A stretch of 64,000 bases of DNA from contig NC_058498.1 of NCBI RefSeq assembly GCF_020382885.2, forward strand, positions 12,622,501 through 12,686,500. The letters are read 5' to 3'. Made by a program: the position numbers and the translations under genes. The notes beneath the pieces were generated by a model, which did no database searches, was not told the DNA's origin, and saw only the letters and a program-made list of their open reading frames with translations. This DNA is from Scatophagus argus. Taxonomy: Eukaryota > Chordata > Actinopteri > Scatophagidae. Positions 11,022 to 25,981 of this stretch are shown here, one piece after another; within the stretch, counting starts at the first letter, position 1; the number at the start of each line of letters is the position of its first letter.

Positions 11022-14000
11022 GTACCTTGTTCTTACCTTTAAAACCTCCGACTACAGACGTCATGTGTATCCTTCTCCTCTCATTCCACTCATCCTCCAA
11101 TGGCACCAGGTCAACTGAGCCCTCCTACAACACACACATGCACACACATAACATACACAATGTGTCTCGGTGAAAAAGTCCGTATGTCTCCCATAGCCTC
11201 AGGCTACGTATCTGCTGCTTCGTTTTCATAGCTGTGAACCGACGCCGCCGGTGTTTTCACATGGATACACAGCGAGCTGACAGTGATCCTGATGCTACGT
11301 GAACAAACGCAGTCAAGGGGGGGTCGGGGGGGTTTGCACCACAGACATTCTCCCAACCTGAGGTCTGCCCGCTATATATTCATCTCCGGTTACAATAAAA
11401 ATGTCGAGAAATCAAACACTTTTAAAGGTCTTTTTAAAAAAAGAAACTAAAGAAAAAAACATACCTGTCCCTCTTCTGGTTTCCTCCTCTTCAGCTTCCC
11501 GATCCTGACTGGAAACGGGCAGAAGACACAGACAGATGAAATGGCGATACGGATCATCGCAGGCAATTGCTTTAGTTGTATGTCTTTATAGCTTTTTTTG
11601 TGAGCTCATGTCTTACTCAGTAACTCTCAAACTTTATACAAACTTTATTACTGACTGCAGATTTGAATGAATAGATGAATAAATTAACTGTTGCACAAAT
11701 ATTTTACAAGTGATAAAATTCCTCCAGCAAAAATAAAAAACATGAAGGAAGTTAGAAACAGGCAGCAGTTTGTGATGGAAGTCCCAAAGTATTTGAGCGA
11801 AGTAAAACTGCAACCAGACCACACCTACTGAAAACAAAGAGGAAGTACAAGGACAAGCCTAAACAAGGACAGCTTTGGGATTACTGAGTCTCGTCTATGA
11901 AATATATAACATTCAAAAATAACATTAAAAAACAACATTTTCTTTTGTTGTTTGAGCTCCCTTACATGCACATTAACCATCACAAGAACTTGCATTGTTT
12001 TTCGGCAGTGAATGCCAAACATTCCTCCCATCTCCATCCTGTCATCGCAACCCTCCTCCTCCTCCGCCCAGCTCTCCTCTCCGATATAAAAGTTAACATG
12101 GCAGAACACCAACTGCACCTCCTCTCCCACTGTGACCTGACCAACTGCAGATTGCATGAGGGGACATTAAGTTTTAGGGCCCTCTAATTCCCACTGGATG
12201 ACAGTGGCCCCTGAGGGAGGGGGGGGAAGTGAAGGGTGGTGAACACACAGAGAGCTGGTGGCCGTGACCCGATCGCCACCATCCCAGCGAACATAATGAG
12301 GGTTAAAGAGATGGTCATAGATGAGGAAGAGCTCATCAGACAGAGAGGAGGAGAGAGAGAGAGAGGTTGATTAATCAACAGAGGAGTCCCTTCCTCCTCC
12401 CTTCTTCTTTTTCCCTCCCTGACATGTATTTAGAAGCTCATTATGCTGTCCTGTTATAAGGCCCAATAAAGGCTAACAGACCTCGACAGCACCGGCAGTT
12501 TGAAGAGTCAGCTAAGAGCTGGGGAATCTCAGTGGTAATAATAACAGTAGTAAGATGTCAGTGGCAGCTTAAAGGATGCTCTGCGGGTCTGCATGTCTGT
12601 ATCAGCGCAGAAACACTAACATATCACCTTTGAAAGGCTTCGAATGGTTACTGTTTTATCACTGTTTCTTTTATTGCGTTATCAACTGGTGCTGCTTTTT
12701 AATAAAGGATTTTTAAACTGTACGTAATGACTTTACTAATCATTTCTAAATCACAAACCATTTAGTTTGCTTCATAGATCAGTTTTAATGAGAACAAGTC
12801 GTGAAAATCCTCGTGTTCACCCCACCCTTTCAAATGTTCTTCAGATCGTCACTTGATAGTTTATGGTAACAGCCCTTTGTTAATGACATACTGAGAGGAA
12901 AAACACCAGCACAAAGGCATGAAACATTGTCCTATTTCATGAAAAGTTGACATTTTGGAGATACCCGGTTTGATAAAACTATAGCTCTGACTTAAAAGCC
13001 CTAGATCTGTTCACATCTGTTCTTTAAATTGAGAGACTGGAAGTAAAACTCAGCAGCTGCTCATTACAGTTGATGGTGAAGAAAGAGCTTCTTGGTGTGT
13101 CTTACCAGCTTGTGTGCAGTCTAGGTGGGCTCCTGCGCTGTGGGGGCGTAATGGGGCAGATTTGACGTAGCACCTGCACCAGCAGAGGTCATCGACTGTT
13201 AACATATCAAGAGGTCACAGTTGAAAGGTTAATAGCTCCTCTGCTCGTGTGGGCGCTAGGCCGGTGGAGAAGTGGTGGGAAAAAGGGTGATATCTGAACG
13301 ACTGGTGATGGAGAGGGCTCGAAACACACAACTGGTCGCATCAGTGGGAACAATGGAAACTACTCTGACTCGTTACTTTCTTTTTAACACATTCAAAGCC
13401 ATTTAAAACTGCAGGCCTGACAGGGTTTTCTGTACTAAGCTTTCTCTCAATGACAAACTGAGTCAGCAGTAATGAAACACAACAGTTAGTCCACTTGGCA
13501 TGCATCCACCTACCGTTTAGTCTGGTGTGTCTGTTGGCCCTCACACGAAGAAACGTCTGCAACAAACACAAAGAGACATCGGGATGTTTCATAGTTTAAA
13601 CTTTAGCTTTCATTCGCATTTCAAATGGACCAAATGAGCAGCAGCACGGTGGTGAGCTGGGTGTCCTCATTTCTAACATTTAGTGAGGAGCTTTATTAGA
13701 GAGCCATCTTTTTATCAGTATCTACTTAATTTGAAATGTTTGTACTAATATTGGCAGTCTGTTTCTTCATATTGTCTACTGAAGTCTACTGCAAGGTGTT
13801 GCTCAGGTCGTGAAGTCCTTTGCGACAAACCTGTGCTTTTTGAGCTATGGAAATAAATTGACTTGACTTGACTCCTGATGAACTTATTACTTTTAAGTGA
13901 GTGCTGAGCACAGCATTTGATCAACCCCACATCATAAAACCTATGAGTCACTGGCACCACACCAGGAAAAAAACAAAGTTTTTATGATGTTGCTAACTAC

Positions 14001-14758
14001 TAGTCTGGTGGTGTTTTATTGCACTGGTCAGAAGAAGTGACACACACACAAAACTACCTGAAACAGAATCACTTCACCAACTACCTGCAGAATAAACCTG
14101 ACAGATAACATAACTAACTGTATATTTTTAGTTTACACGACTTTAAACCTTTCATTTTAATCAGCCCTTACAGTTTAACAAAATGCACTCCTTAAAGTTT
14201 TGGAAACATGGCGTGCATTCATCCATCACTGCTTACAATGCGCATAAATGTACAATCGCGTCACTCTCTACATCTTCGTATGTTATTTTACCCTATTATT
14301 CACCCTCACCTGGTATCGGTCAGAGTGGGTGTCCTCAGACGGTCGAGGGGGCGAGGTGGGAGAACCTCCTTCACGCTTGATGTGCAGAGACAGCGAGAGA
14401 GACTGGAGAAAGAACGGAGAGATGAAGAGCATCAGAGGCGCGATGAAAGCCGCTAAGCTCTCTTGAAACTCGTCAGTGATATCAACTGTTTACCTTCGGC
14501 GTCCTTATGAGGTGCTCATGCTGCACCGGAGTGGCACTGCAGAGAAAAGAGGGAAATTATATGCAAGCTCGCAAGGCAAACAAGCTTGGATAGCCAACAC
14601 AGGCACAAATCAACTACAGCGTGTTCCTATAAAATACACAAACACAATATTGTCTTTTAAATGTCATCTCATAAATAACCTCTGCTTTTATCTTGTCTGA
14701 CTTTGTATACAAGTTTGTGCATAACCTAGTTTTACACTTTATGTCTGTCACACTACTA

Positions 14759-14803
<45 letters not shown>

Positions 14804-15919
14804 GTCCCTGTGGGCCAAGTTCAATTTGAAACCATTACTGTCCACGGAGCGGTCGTTAAGCAGATTTGGAGTGTAATGTCTTTATTGGAGGAATCATTCT
14901 TCTGGTCTAAGCAGAATGTAATGTGTGTATGTGTGTGTGTGTGGATATGTGTGTGTATATGTGTGTGCATGCGTGTTTGTGTGTGTATGTGCACCTCTGG
15001 TCCTCTTGTGTATGTTTTAGACTGTGAGTGTGTGTAGGGTGTGTGCAGGGCCCAAAGCAGCCATTATCAGGACATTATCCACCCGCTGTATGATTTGTGG
15101 CCTCGAGGTTGGAGGCTGTAATATGAAATATGTAGGGAACAATGAGGCAGCTTGTAAACACTGCACGCAGGTGACAGAGAAGACGGGAGATACCACCTGG
15201 GGAAACTGCAGAGGGGGAGGAGGGAGGCCTCTAGCTACAGAATCTGTCAACATTAATTATCACCTGAAAACTGAACAGAAAAGAAACCCTGGACTGCAAA
15301 ACAGGAAGAAAATGACAAATGGACAAATGGAGAAAGTGAAAAGAAAAGAAACCGGTTAGAAGGAGACTGTGAAGATGTGATTCTCGACAATAAAGCCACT
15401 CGATGGCATAACATAAATAAAGGCAGTGGAAGAAGATTTACTGATTTATAATGTGTGTGGAGTGAGATCAGACAGTTTGATCAGCTCGTGATACCTGATT
15501 TGTAGCTGAGCGAGTTTGGACAACTCCTGCTCCATGTGGTCTTGCAGCTCTCCTGGTCGCAGAACAGCCTGGCAGACTGGACAAACTGGGGCCTGAGTGT
15601 CATACAGACCCTTCACTTTACCTGGATAAGAGGAGAGAATTAAAAGAGATGTTTTTTCATGCTAGGAAACGATTGTTTGTGCCACAGAGCATTTAACAGT
15701 TTACCATGGACAGATAATGTGGTGAGTTTTCTTTTCATTCAGTACTCAAGATTTAAATGAATTGAAACCTCTTTTGTAAGTCAGGCAGGGACTTTGTTTC
15801 TTCTGTTTTTATAATCTGTAGTTTGTCTTAACTGAATAATTTCTGAGAAATGCCCATCTATGTCTAATCTACCCACTCACTTAACTGCACAGTGAAGAGA
15901 AGTTCTCACTCAGTAGAGA

Positions 15920-15963
<44 letters not shown>

Positions 15964-18900
15964 TATGACATACAACAAAAATTTCAAGCTGGAATCAAGC
16001 TGGGGATGTTGGGATTACACGGTCAGTATCTTAAGCTCCTGGACACCTGCTCTTAACTCACAGGATTGTTGTAGTTGAAATCAGCCTTCACTGTGTGTGT
16101 GATTATGTGTGAGTTCAGCAGACCCATATGCACTATTGACAGTAAGATAAGGTTACACACACACGTAAACACAGCGACTCACTACTGAGGCCTTCCGCTG
16201 TCAGTGTGTTGACATCATAGGCTGTCAATAGGAACATTACCCAGGAGGGCCACTCGGCCCATTGGGCCTCACTGATGGATTACTGCCATAAGCAGCCAGC
16301 TGGGAGCTGGAGCAGCTCTACTATATCAAGATTTTACCTAGTAGATGAGGTGATTTACTCCTGAAAGCCATCAATCAAGTGGTGAGAGCTAGTAGGCAAG
16401 ATGCACCTAATTTCCCATCTCGGCACAGTCAAGGGAAAACAAATGACAGTGGTGACAAACACAATTTAACACTTTTAAATATAGAGCAATGCAAATGCAT
16501 TAGTATTTTTGAGAGTCTTGACCCCTAAATGTAGAGTACAGTGGACTAAACTTCATTGAAGACCATATTATCCTAATACTTTTCTCCAGCTCCACTCCAA
16601 ATGACCAGCTGCATGACGAGCTCTGATGTCCATGTCTGTCTCCTGACATCAGTGGAGCTATGAGCCCCCATAATGAGGAACCAAATAGGACAAAATGGGC
16701 TCTAAATAAAACATGGGGTGGAAAATAGAAAGAGGAGTCGGGTGTCCTTGAGAGAGTGACAGTTCTCCTGGTTTCACCCCCCCCCCTCCAACACACACAC
16801 ACACACACACACATACACACACACCCCACCTCGCCTTTTTTGCATCCCCTCGCGGAAGCCTAAATGACTTTTCCCGACACGCATCGAACGTTCCCGGGCT
16901 TTCTGCGCTCTGCCGCCCGGAACATGCAGGCATCAGTAAACAATGAAATCTCTGGGCTGAAATTGAATTTATAACCACATTACCTGCACAGATAACGTCT
17001 CTGAATGGCGCCGCGATAAGAGCAATGGGATTTGATTTTCAGGTGTTTTATTGGTCCACTTTTTGGATAAGCCCCCCTCCTTTTACTACAGCCTCTCCCC
17101 CACCCATTCACCTCTGCTCCACACAAACATCTGATTTAATAGTGTGGGAGTGGGCATGCTTGGATGTATAGATGGATGAGTGTGTGTGTGTGTGTGTGTG
17201 TGTGTACATGGTTTTGCTGAGGCCTGACTCGATGCTTGTGCTGCCCTCTCATAAGTGACAGTTGTTGGTTCATGACTACCTTTTTTACACGTTTCCATCC
17301 CCCGCTGCTCTGCACTCCCGCCCATATAAACCCTGTCAGTATCAGTCAGCCTCAGCCCCTCTTCAGCCTGGGGGGTCTCAGACACACAACAGGGGGCTGT
17401 AAAATCTGCCTGTGGGGCTTGTTAACTGTTCCCTCACTACGGCAACTGGCTTGGATGGATTGGTCCTCTCTCACCAGGCCGTGCTGAGTTTGACTGGCTC
17501 ACCTCCTAATGGATTCACTGTCTCTGTGTCTCTGATTGTTTCCTTTTTCTGTCTTTGTGTCTCGCCAGTTCAGGACCTCTTTTCCTAGATGTCTAGCTTT
17601 TGTCCAGCTGCCATTTGCTCTCTTCACTCACTGATCCCGTATGGGAGGAAGTTTCTTCGGCTATATTTAAGTCTTTTTTCAATTGAACAAATTGTGTGAA
17701 TCAGAGGGGCATAATTTCACTTTTATCCTTATTTTGTGGTCACTTCAAAATTGAATTAACTATTTTCATAATCACCTTAGAATGGAGCATTTATGTACCA
17801 CAGGAAAATAAAAAAAATGGATTGTCAAGGAAAATAAATGAATTTAAATAGCATGCTTTCAGGAAGGAATCACACAGTTGAGCACACACAAACATGCCTG
17901 AATGCAGTCTAAGTCTTATCTCCCTGTGGATTTGAAAAGAACACACACCTGGGGGCGAATAACCCATCAAAATGCTACGATATGTCTCCACCCCATCCCT
18001 GCTATCAAGAGCATCATGAGATAGTACAGTTTATGTTCTGAAACAAAACAAGATATCACCGTCCTCCTCATCCCCTTATATGATTGATGGTCAAATCCAG
18101 TTTCTGTTGTTCTGCATCACCACGCAGACTGTGACTGCCCTGCATTCAGTGTTCACCACCGAAACAGAGAGATCAGAATCCCGCTGACAAATCCTCAAAG
18201 CACCGAGTCCCCTTGAGGGCCCTGGTAATGGCCGACGCCAGCGCCCATATGACGGCTGCCAGTTCTGCTGATGCAGACAGAGCGAAGATGCCTAACGTGA
18301 CCTTTAGTGAATGCCACATCACATCAGGCCTGGATGTCACCCGCTGACATTATGCTGGGGCATGAAAAGGCTGTTCTGCAGGGGAGACATGGTGACGAAC
18401 GTCCCCTCGGTGACAAACCTGTGGACGTGGTATAATTCTGATTGACATGAGGAGGACTGGACAGCTTTGAATGGCAGGCGATGTACAAGCAAGCATCCAA
18501 GGGGAGGAGGACATGGAGCTTATTTTGCGTCAGCTTGGTCTGTTTTTCTCTGTGTTCAGTGGCGATAAAGTGCTGAGACAACTCACTCCAACTGGCATCA
18601 TTATCCCAATCATCAAACAATTCTCTAAGCACATCAGAAATCCCTCTATAAAGTCATAACAAGCACAGACTCTATATAACCAGTAAGCATGTAGAGATTG
18701 GCGGGGGGAGTAAAGTTAACGCTTGGCGGCTAACACTGCAATGGTGGGTTGTGTAGGCAGGTCCTTGGCACACTTTCAGAGGAGTTAGAGGGCTATAAAA
18801 GCCATTGGCTCCTGCCACACCTGTACTCCACCCTGTCCCGCGGCCTGCTTCCTATTTAAAAGCATCACATGCAGGATATTAGTCAGGGTTTTTTGCCGTC

Positions 18901-21181
18901 TGTGAGGTAGAACTAACCTCTGAAGCGGAGGGGGGAGAGGGGAAAGTATGCAGGCCGCCGTTTGTTTTTTATTGGGGAAATAATGGCCTATTGAGAGGTT
19001 GGGTATTTAATGAGCAACATAATAGGCCCTGTACTAACACATCTGCTATGAGCCTAGTCATTTCCTCAGCTTTCAAAGGCTGCAGCTCCAGCCTTTGAAA
19101 CAGCAAGTCCACTTGCCTTTGACTTAGTACTTCTAGATATCTGCTTTTTATTAATTGCAGAATTGCTACACCGGCAATACATAAAAGACAAATATGCTGC
19201 TAGGTTTCATGTTCAATCCTAACCACATTCAATGGCCAATGAAGGTACACTTCCTCTCCTGGCATGACCTCAAATCTCTCGCTGTCCAATCTAATTCCAG
19301 CATCCTTCAAAAATATCCCTCCTACTCTGCAATCAATTGTGTTTAATGTATTAAAGACACTCACCACAACCACCGCAACCTTTGGCCCTTGCACAAATCA
19401 ATGCCTCGTTAGACCACTAATGATCATTCATTGACTAATAAGATCTGTATCAACCTCTTGTAGAACATTGATTGGCCTTTGGCCTCTGTAGTGCTCTGTG
19501 CATTACATGGACAACGGGAGACAGCAGCTGTAAGTCCTGGGGAGTCAGATGATGAAAAAGCTCCTGGTGGGAATGGACAAGAATCCTAAATCCCAAATAG
19601 ACTCATTCTGAAGCACCTCAGGCCAAAGCCCTTTTCTTCTGCCCTACAGATCAATGGACATAACCTCTCTGACCACAGGTCAATCAGCGCACAAACCCCC
19701 AATTTCTCTCCCTCTCATTCCTTCTCTCTCTCATCTTCTCCATTAGTCACTACAATTGTTCCATCAGGTGCGGGCGTGGCTCAGCATGTATGTGTCCAAT
19801 CATCTTGTTGATGGAGAGTGGACTGGATAGCTGTGTGACTGTGTCCCTGTGACCATATTTCCCTTCTCAGGACCTGAGGGCAAAGATCGAACCCTGCCTC
19901 CGCTTCGCTCCAACCAATCAATCTGGCCCTCATTGAGATGCATGGCTCAATGATCTTTGGTAGTGACTTACAGATTGTAGAGGGAGTGGAAGTCAGGGGG
20001 AAAGTTAGGACTGTCCTTGGATATCTGCCGTAGTATGAGGCTACTTATAAACCTCCTCAAGGGGAAGTATCTGCAGATCTATCTGAGTGTTGTTCTGAAA
20101 TAGCTGCCATTTGCTTGTGGCAGCACAGCGTAAAAATGTCCATTTTGTTGCAGGTTTGGAGTCTATGTTTCAGTAGTTCTACTAGTAAAATTGCTGTCAA
20201 GGTGCATCATGATCACAGATGAAAAATGAAATGAGGGAGAGGAAAAAAAGCAGAAGGAGGTCAAACATTGAGACTGTTCGGGTCCTATTTGAACGTTTTT
20301 GGATCAGGTGTATTTAACCTCTGCTGTTTTTGGATTCCTTCTGACAGTCCTTTTTGAGTCTTTGGGATCAGGTCTTTTTTTAATAAATTGTTTTTGTTTT
20401 TTCAGGCTTATATGCAGGCATATAGATAAGCAGTCTCACCATTGCTGTATGCCCTGCCCCCCATTTTTTGGCATTTGTCTGAATTACTGATAAAGGCAAT
20501 AAATGTCCCCACTTCCAGGGTGAATGATTGAATGAATGATGAACACCAGCATTTAGGATCCTCCAAAAGTTGAAACATAACCAAGCTCTCACTGTGGGCA
20601 GCAAATGCCAAATCCAGACTCTGACATCCGTTTGCTGACTGCTGTCACAGTGGATCAAGATACTGCCAACAACGGACAGCGATAGGGCTGTTCACCGGTA
20701 GCCTGTCAGTCATTCTGATGCACTCAACCTGCATTTACCAAAAAGACTGAAATATGTAGAGATCCAACTATGCCACACTTTATCACACTGTCAGGACCTG
20801 AACCTCTCAACACACTTCAAACGATCGACATATTCAATTTAAATTTGACATGAGGAGGGACAAAGTTTTTACTTCTCATTTCATTACCACACCTGTGTAT
20901 GTAAACCTTTTTTCAAAAGAAATTAGCTGTCTAGCTGAAAAATTCAAGGGTGTTTCTCCTAAAAACTGACTACTGTTTGTTGCCGCAAAACTTTTATAAA
21001 GTTTCATTGAGTCCCTACACCTGGAAGTAAGTAATTCATACAGATATGTAAACCTGCTGTGAGGTATTTATATTTTGTGTACTTGTTTTATTACTGCAAC
21101 ACATTTTCTTTCCTTTTGCATGTGCACGTAAGCTAATTTCTGTCACGACCATCTCAACCACAATTGCTGTGAGTGTGTATG

Positions 21182-21223
<42 letters not shown>

Positions 21224-24200
21224 AGAGACATCAAGAGGCTAATAAACAGAACGCAATCCCGAGGATAATTAGATTGACTCCAAAAATACAGATCGTCATT
21301 ACCCGGACCACTGATTAATACCCATTAATACTCTCTCTCTGTGTCTCTCTATCTGCCTCTCTCCCTCTTATTATTCCATCGTCTCCTCATCACTTTGCTC
21401 TCATTTTCTTTTCCCCTTTCGCTCTTTCTCTCAATTAGTGGTTAATAAGGAGAAAATGAGACGATCGCTCTGTTGCCTGCATCAAGTGCTCAACTATTCT
21501 AAACAGTCTTGGACAAACAGTGTTTCCCTGTGGTCGGAAGTCACTGAAGAGTTTAATTATAGCAGCAATCACCAGTGGTACTATAACAGTGACAACAACT
21601 ACAAAGTTCTTACTGTATTATTGATCAGTTGGAAACATTCTCTTCCGGCAGTGTCCGCTTACTCTTGAATACTGATGCACTGCTTCAGTTTTGCACTTTT
21701 AGTTTTTGGTATTTTGTGTGTTTCTCCATCAGTTTGTGATTTTCTACATTTCCTCAAATGCCTTTCAAATAAAACCCCCCAGAGATCAAACCTGAAATTG
21801 CTCTATCAAATGTGGCGCCAACTCTGGTACATTCAGGGTTGCTGGCACAAGCATTAAGGCTTTGTGTCATGCTCCTAAACTCTGTAAACAAACAACATGA
21901 TGCATTCTGGGTAATTTTAAAACAGCAAGGCTCAGTAAGAGACTCGGGTGCACAAGGCACATTCTGAAAACTCAGATGAAGCTCTCAGGTGGTGGTGAGA
22001 AACAAAAAAAGATACTAACAATGAAGAGAACAAAAGAGAGAGAGAAACATGTCCCCCTGTTTTTGCGTGATTAGAATACTTAAAGGTACATTTTCTTTTT
22101 CAGCCGGTAATGTGGGACAGCTGACACACACGCAAGCACACACGCACTGCTGAGGAAAATGCACCCACCTACCTTCCCCCCCATACACCTGTCCCACATA
22201 CACTTTGTGCAGTGCAGGTGAGCATCGGAAACCTGCGCTCTGCAGGGAGATTGAACAACATCTGAAGTGTTGATTTTTTCCTATGCAATATGCTGGGTTT
22301 GTGATCAAAAAAGCCCCGCATTAGGCCTCGATGGCAGTGTGAGCAGAACTCCAGTCGGAACTTGTCGAAGTTTTCGGACACCATCACACAGAGTCCTTCC
22401 CTGCAGCCTCATCAGTGGGCACCATTACAGATAAGCCATCTGTCCCTCCCGCCTGTCCTCCAGATAACATCTGATACTGTCAGAAACTGTGTTGACAGCT
22501 GCTGGTACGAGAGGACCACAAGCACCTGGTGCTCTGTGATACACCTGTGTTTGGGTTAGTCACACTTCCTAAAGGATGCTATTGTGTCTGCCTGGATGAG
22601 CAAACAATTATGGCAGATGACGATAGTTTTATCTTCAAATAGTGGAAAGATACAGTTGATTGAGCAGCTTATCTTCAGTAACCCTCACACAAAGCTTGAG
22701 AGGAATCAGGGGCATGTAAAGCACTGAGATCAGAGGCTTACCTGATTTCAAAGGGTGAAAAAGTCTTTTAGCAAAACTTTTTAAAAATATCCAGTAAAGC
22801 ACTTATGTAAATGTAAATTAGATTCATTATTTTAAACAGATGTTTTCTTTTACCAGGAGAAGTCTCAGACTTGCAGCATGAGGAGAAGATAACACTGCAT
22901 ACAATTCAGACATAAGTACTGACTGGCTGTTGCAAGTTTGTTGCCTACATTGCGAAATCTATTATGTGGATTAAGAATTACACTACAAACAAAAGTGAGC
23001 ATAAATAATGCTTTTACAGTTGCTGATTTTTTTTCTTTTGAGGATAAAGGGCACAGCGTCCCTGCATGCTGTGCGTGGTATCCCAGCACCACAGTGATGA
23101 GGCTGAAGGCTTGTTCTGGGAAAGATATATGGAGCTTCAACACAACCACTGAGTGGACACACAACCCTTCACATCAGACTAGAAATCACTGTTTCTGCTG
23201 ATAGTTTTATTGTGTGAGTGTGTCTGTGTGTGTGTGCAAGTGTAGGCGGATTTGCGCATTTGTCAAAGTGTGAAATAATACACACATTGTACGGGTTTGT
23301 GTGCGAGAAAGCAGGAGGGTAGAAATGTGTGTCTGTGCTCATGTATGCATCATTTATACACGCAGACACACTGGTGTGTAGCCCTGGTGAGCGCAGCGCA
23401 GTGTGAGCCCCCGTCGATACGCCCCTCCGATCTCCCCTGTCAGCAAACACAGGAGAACAAAGAGGCCTGTGGCAGTGCCAGCGGGTATAGATCTTCTCCC
23501 CTGTGTTCTCGCTCAGCGGGGTCACACAGGAGCCGCTCACGGTTCAATCTCCTCTACTTGACTGATCAGGAGCTTTGAGCTGCTGTTAATGAGACTGGAC
23601 CTTCTCCAGTGTGCAGGACCCTGAACAGCCCACCCAGTAAAACTATGCAGAGCTCAGGAGCCCACTCAACACACAAGCTGCCATGACTCAAGATCAAACT
23701 AATTTAAACCAATTTTTGGCTTCGGACAATATTGATGAAGACCCTTATAGTCAAAGGTTCATTATCAGTAGAAAGACTGTCAGAACAGAGACACCAATTT
23801 TTCCAGGGCGAATTAAAGTAAGTAATATTTTAGTGAATATAAGTATGAATTTTATCTGAATTTTGCTTTTTATGTTTACTGGGCAGAATGGAAATGTCTC
23901 ATATTCGTCAGCAGAGTTATGTTAGAATTATATTATATTTTAAAACCCATATTATGAAAAATAAAGCATAATCATATACATAATTATTTTATACATACTC
24001 ATATAAATGAGTATGTATAAAAATAAAATAAAATCTTATTCTGATTTCAACTTCAACATGACACCCAGTGCAGCATTTTCATCCAATCAGAGCCATTAAC
24101 CAAAACTATCAGCATTGAGATTGGTATTTAAAAATAAGGAAAACTAATTAATTTTGCATATAAAACTTATAAATAATCAAACTTGTCACTCTGATCTTAA

Positions 24201-25949
24201 AAACAATGGACTGAAATCGATGCCACCATAAGTCAATTAATACACTCGTCTCCAGGGGGAAAAAAAAAAGTCAAATTCTTTTGAAAGTCTCAAAACAGGT
24301 AAAACTCCACTGGAAACTTGTTTCATGATCCCACCGCACACATTTTAAACTCTGAACTGGATTGTTGCGTTGGACGCTCCACAGTGTTGTTTGATGTAAA
24401 GTATGCACTGTATGTCTTTTCTTATGTGAAACTCGACCACAGTAACATAACCACTTGATGTGCTATAATGGTATAATTTGCATTGAAACAATCCACAGCA
24501 TGTATCCCATAGTCATTCAGTGATTGATTTGTAATTGCACTAATAGGGTGACGGCTGAGACAATAGGATGTGTAAGGCAGAGTCTGCGCTCTTACTCAGC
24601 CACACAGACTCACAACGGGCCTGCTGAGCGCTGCATGTGTGGTCTGTGGGGACAATTAGCACAATCTCCATACTAATGGAAGCCTGTAATGGACACTGCT
24701 GAGCCTGCGAGCTACTGTGTGTGCATATGCATGTGTGTGTGTGTGTGTGTGTGAGGGAATGTTTGCATACGCGCATATCCTTCAGTGTGAGTGCCTTCCT
24801 GTGTGTAGCTGAGCGTCTGCCTGCTCTCTGGTGTGTGTGTGTCTGTGTTGAGTGCACACTGAGTCCTTGTGTTTTTGTATTTATGTGTGTGTGTGTGTCT
24901 GTCTCACCAGTGTGTTTTTGTGTGAGTAGCCGGTAGCCTGTATTTTACTGAGGTAAACCCTCTTCCACCTCCTTCGCTCAAGGCTCTAACCCTGATCCAC
25001 GGCCACTCATTAGCTCCATAATAAAGAGTTGAGACGACACGTAAAAGGTTATATACTGCAGGACTGCTGTTTTCCTATCAATTATAAGGCCTGTGATTTA
25101 TGGCCCAGACCCAGTGTTATTCTCTGAGGAGAATTGGGGGAGTGTTTACACCCTTACACAGCGGGGGTGAGGGGTCAATCCTGGCAAACTTTGACCTTTG
25201 AGGCAGAGGTGCACCAGCATTGATGGGAGTTTGTGAACAGCTAAGCAGCGCTGGAAGTGAGTAAATCGATCAGTGGGTTTGTTGAGGATGCATAATTTCC
25301 TTTGCTTGAAAATGCTAAATTTCTCTCTCAGGCTGTGTCCAATATCACTCCTCTTTTACTGTTTTATTTGAGAGTCCAAATTCTGAGTTTGACACTTATG
25401 TGTCCTTGGCCTGTCTGCTACTTGCTAACAAGCCCACAAAGTGACAATTACTGCCACAGTCTAAATTTATGAGTTGGTTATTTAAAGAGTACACTGTGAG
25501 CAAATGAGTAAGTGGTACAATCAGAGTCAAACATTTTCCTTCTGTTTTTTTTTTTTTACCCATAAAATACCCAAAGATTCACAAAAATATTTGCTCATCT
25601 ACATACATCTACTGCTGCCAGTCGTTCATGAAGCCACTGAATGATGTTCGGATGTCATGCATTTGTGAGGTAAAGTAAAGGTGGCTTCTGTCAAGCTCCT
25701 TCACTGACTCACAACAAGCACAAGTATAGCGCTATTACAAACACACACACACAAACACACGCTCTCCGTATATGACACATATACAGTACATGTGTAGGTT
25801 CCTGGCTGCCATCCAGGGTGCTGGATTGGTGTGGTCTTGCTGTCTGTCTGTGCTGCTCCTCAGCAGCATGTGTTTAACCCCAGCATTTGGCCTTCCTGCC
25901 CTCTCTATCTGCCTGACTGATTTGTTAGGCTCCAGGGACAGGACAGAAG

Positions 25950-25981
<32 letters not shown>

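Noticed and set aside
14614..15037. Open frames with long Cys-Val or His-Thr runs (also near 16.6, 33.8, 36.8 and 43.2 kb)
   Set aside because: These are translations of CA/GT microsatellites, not proteins.
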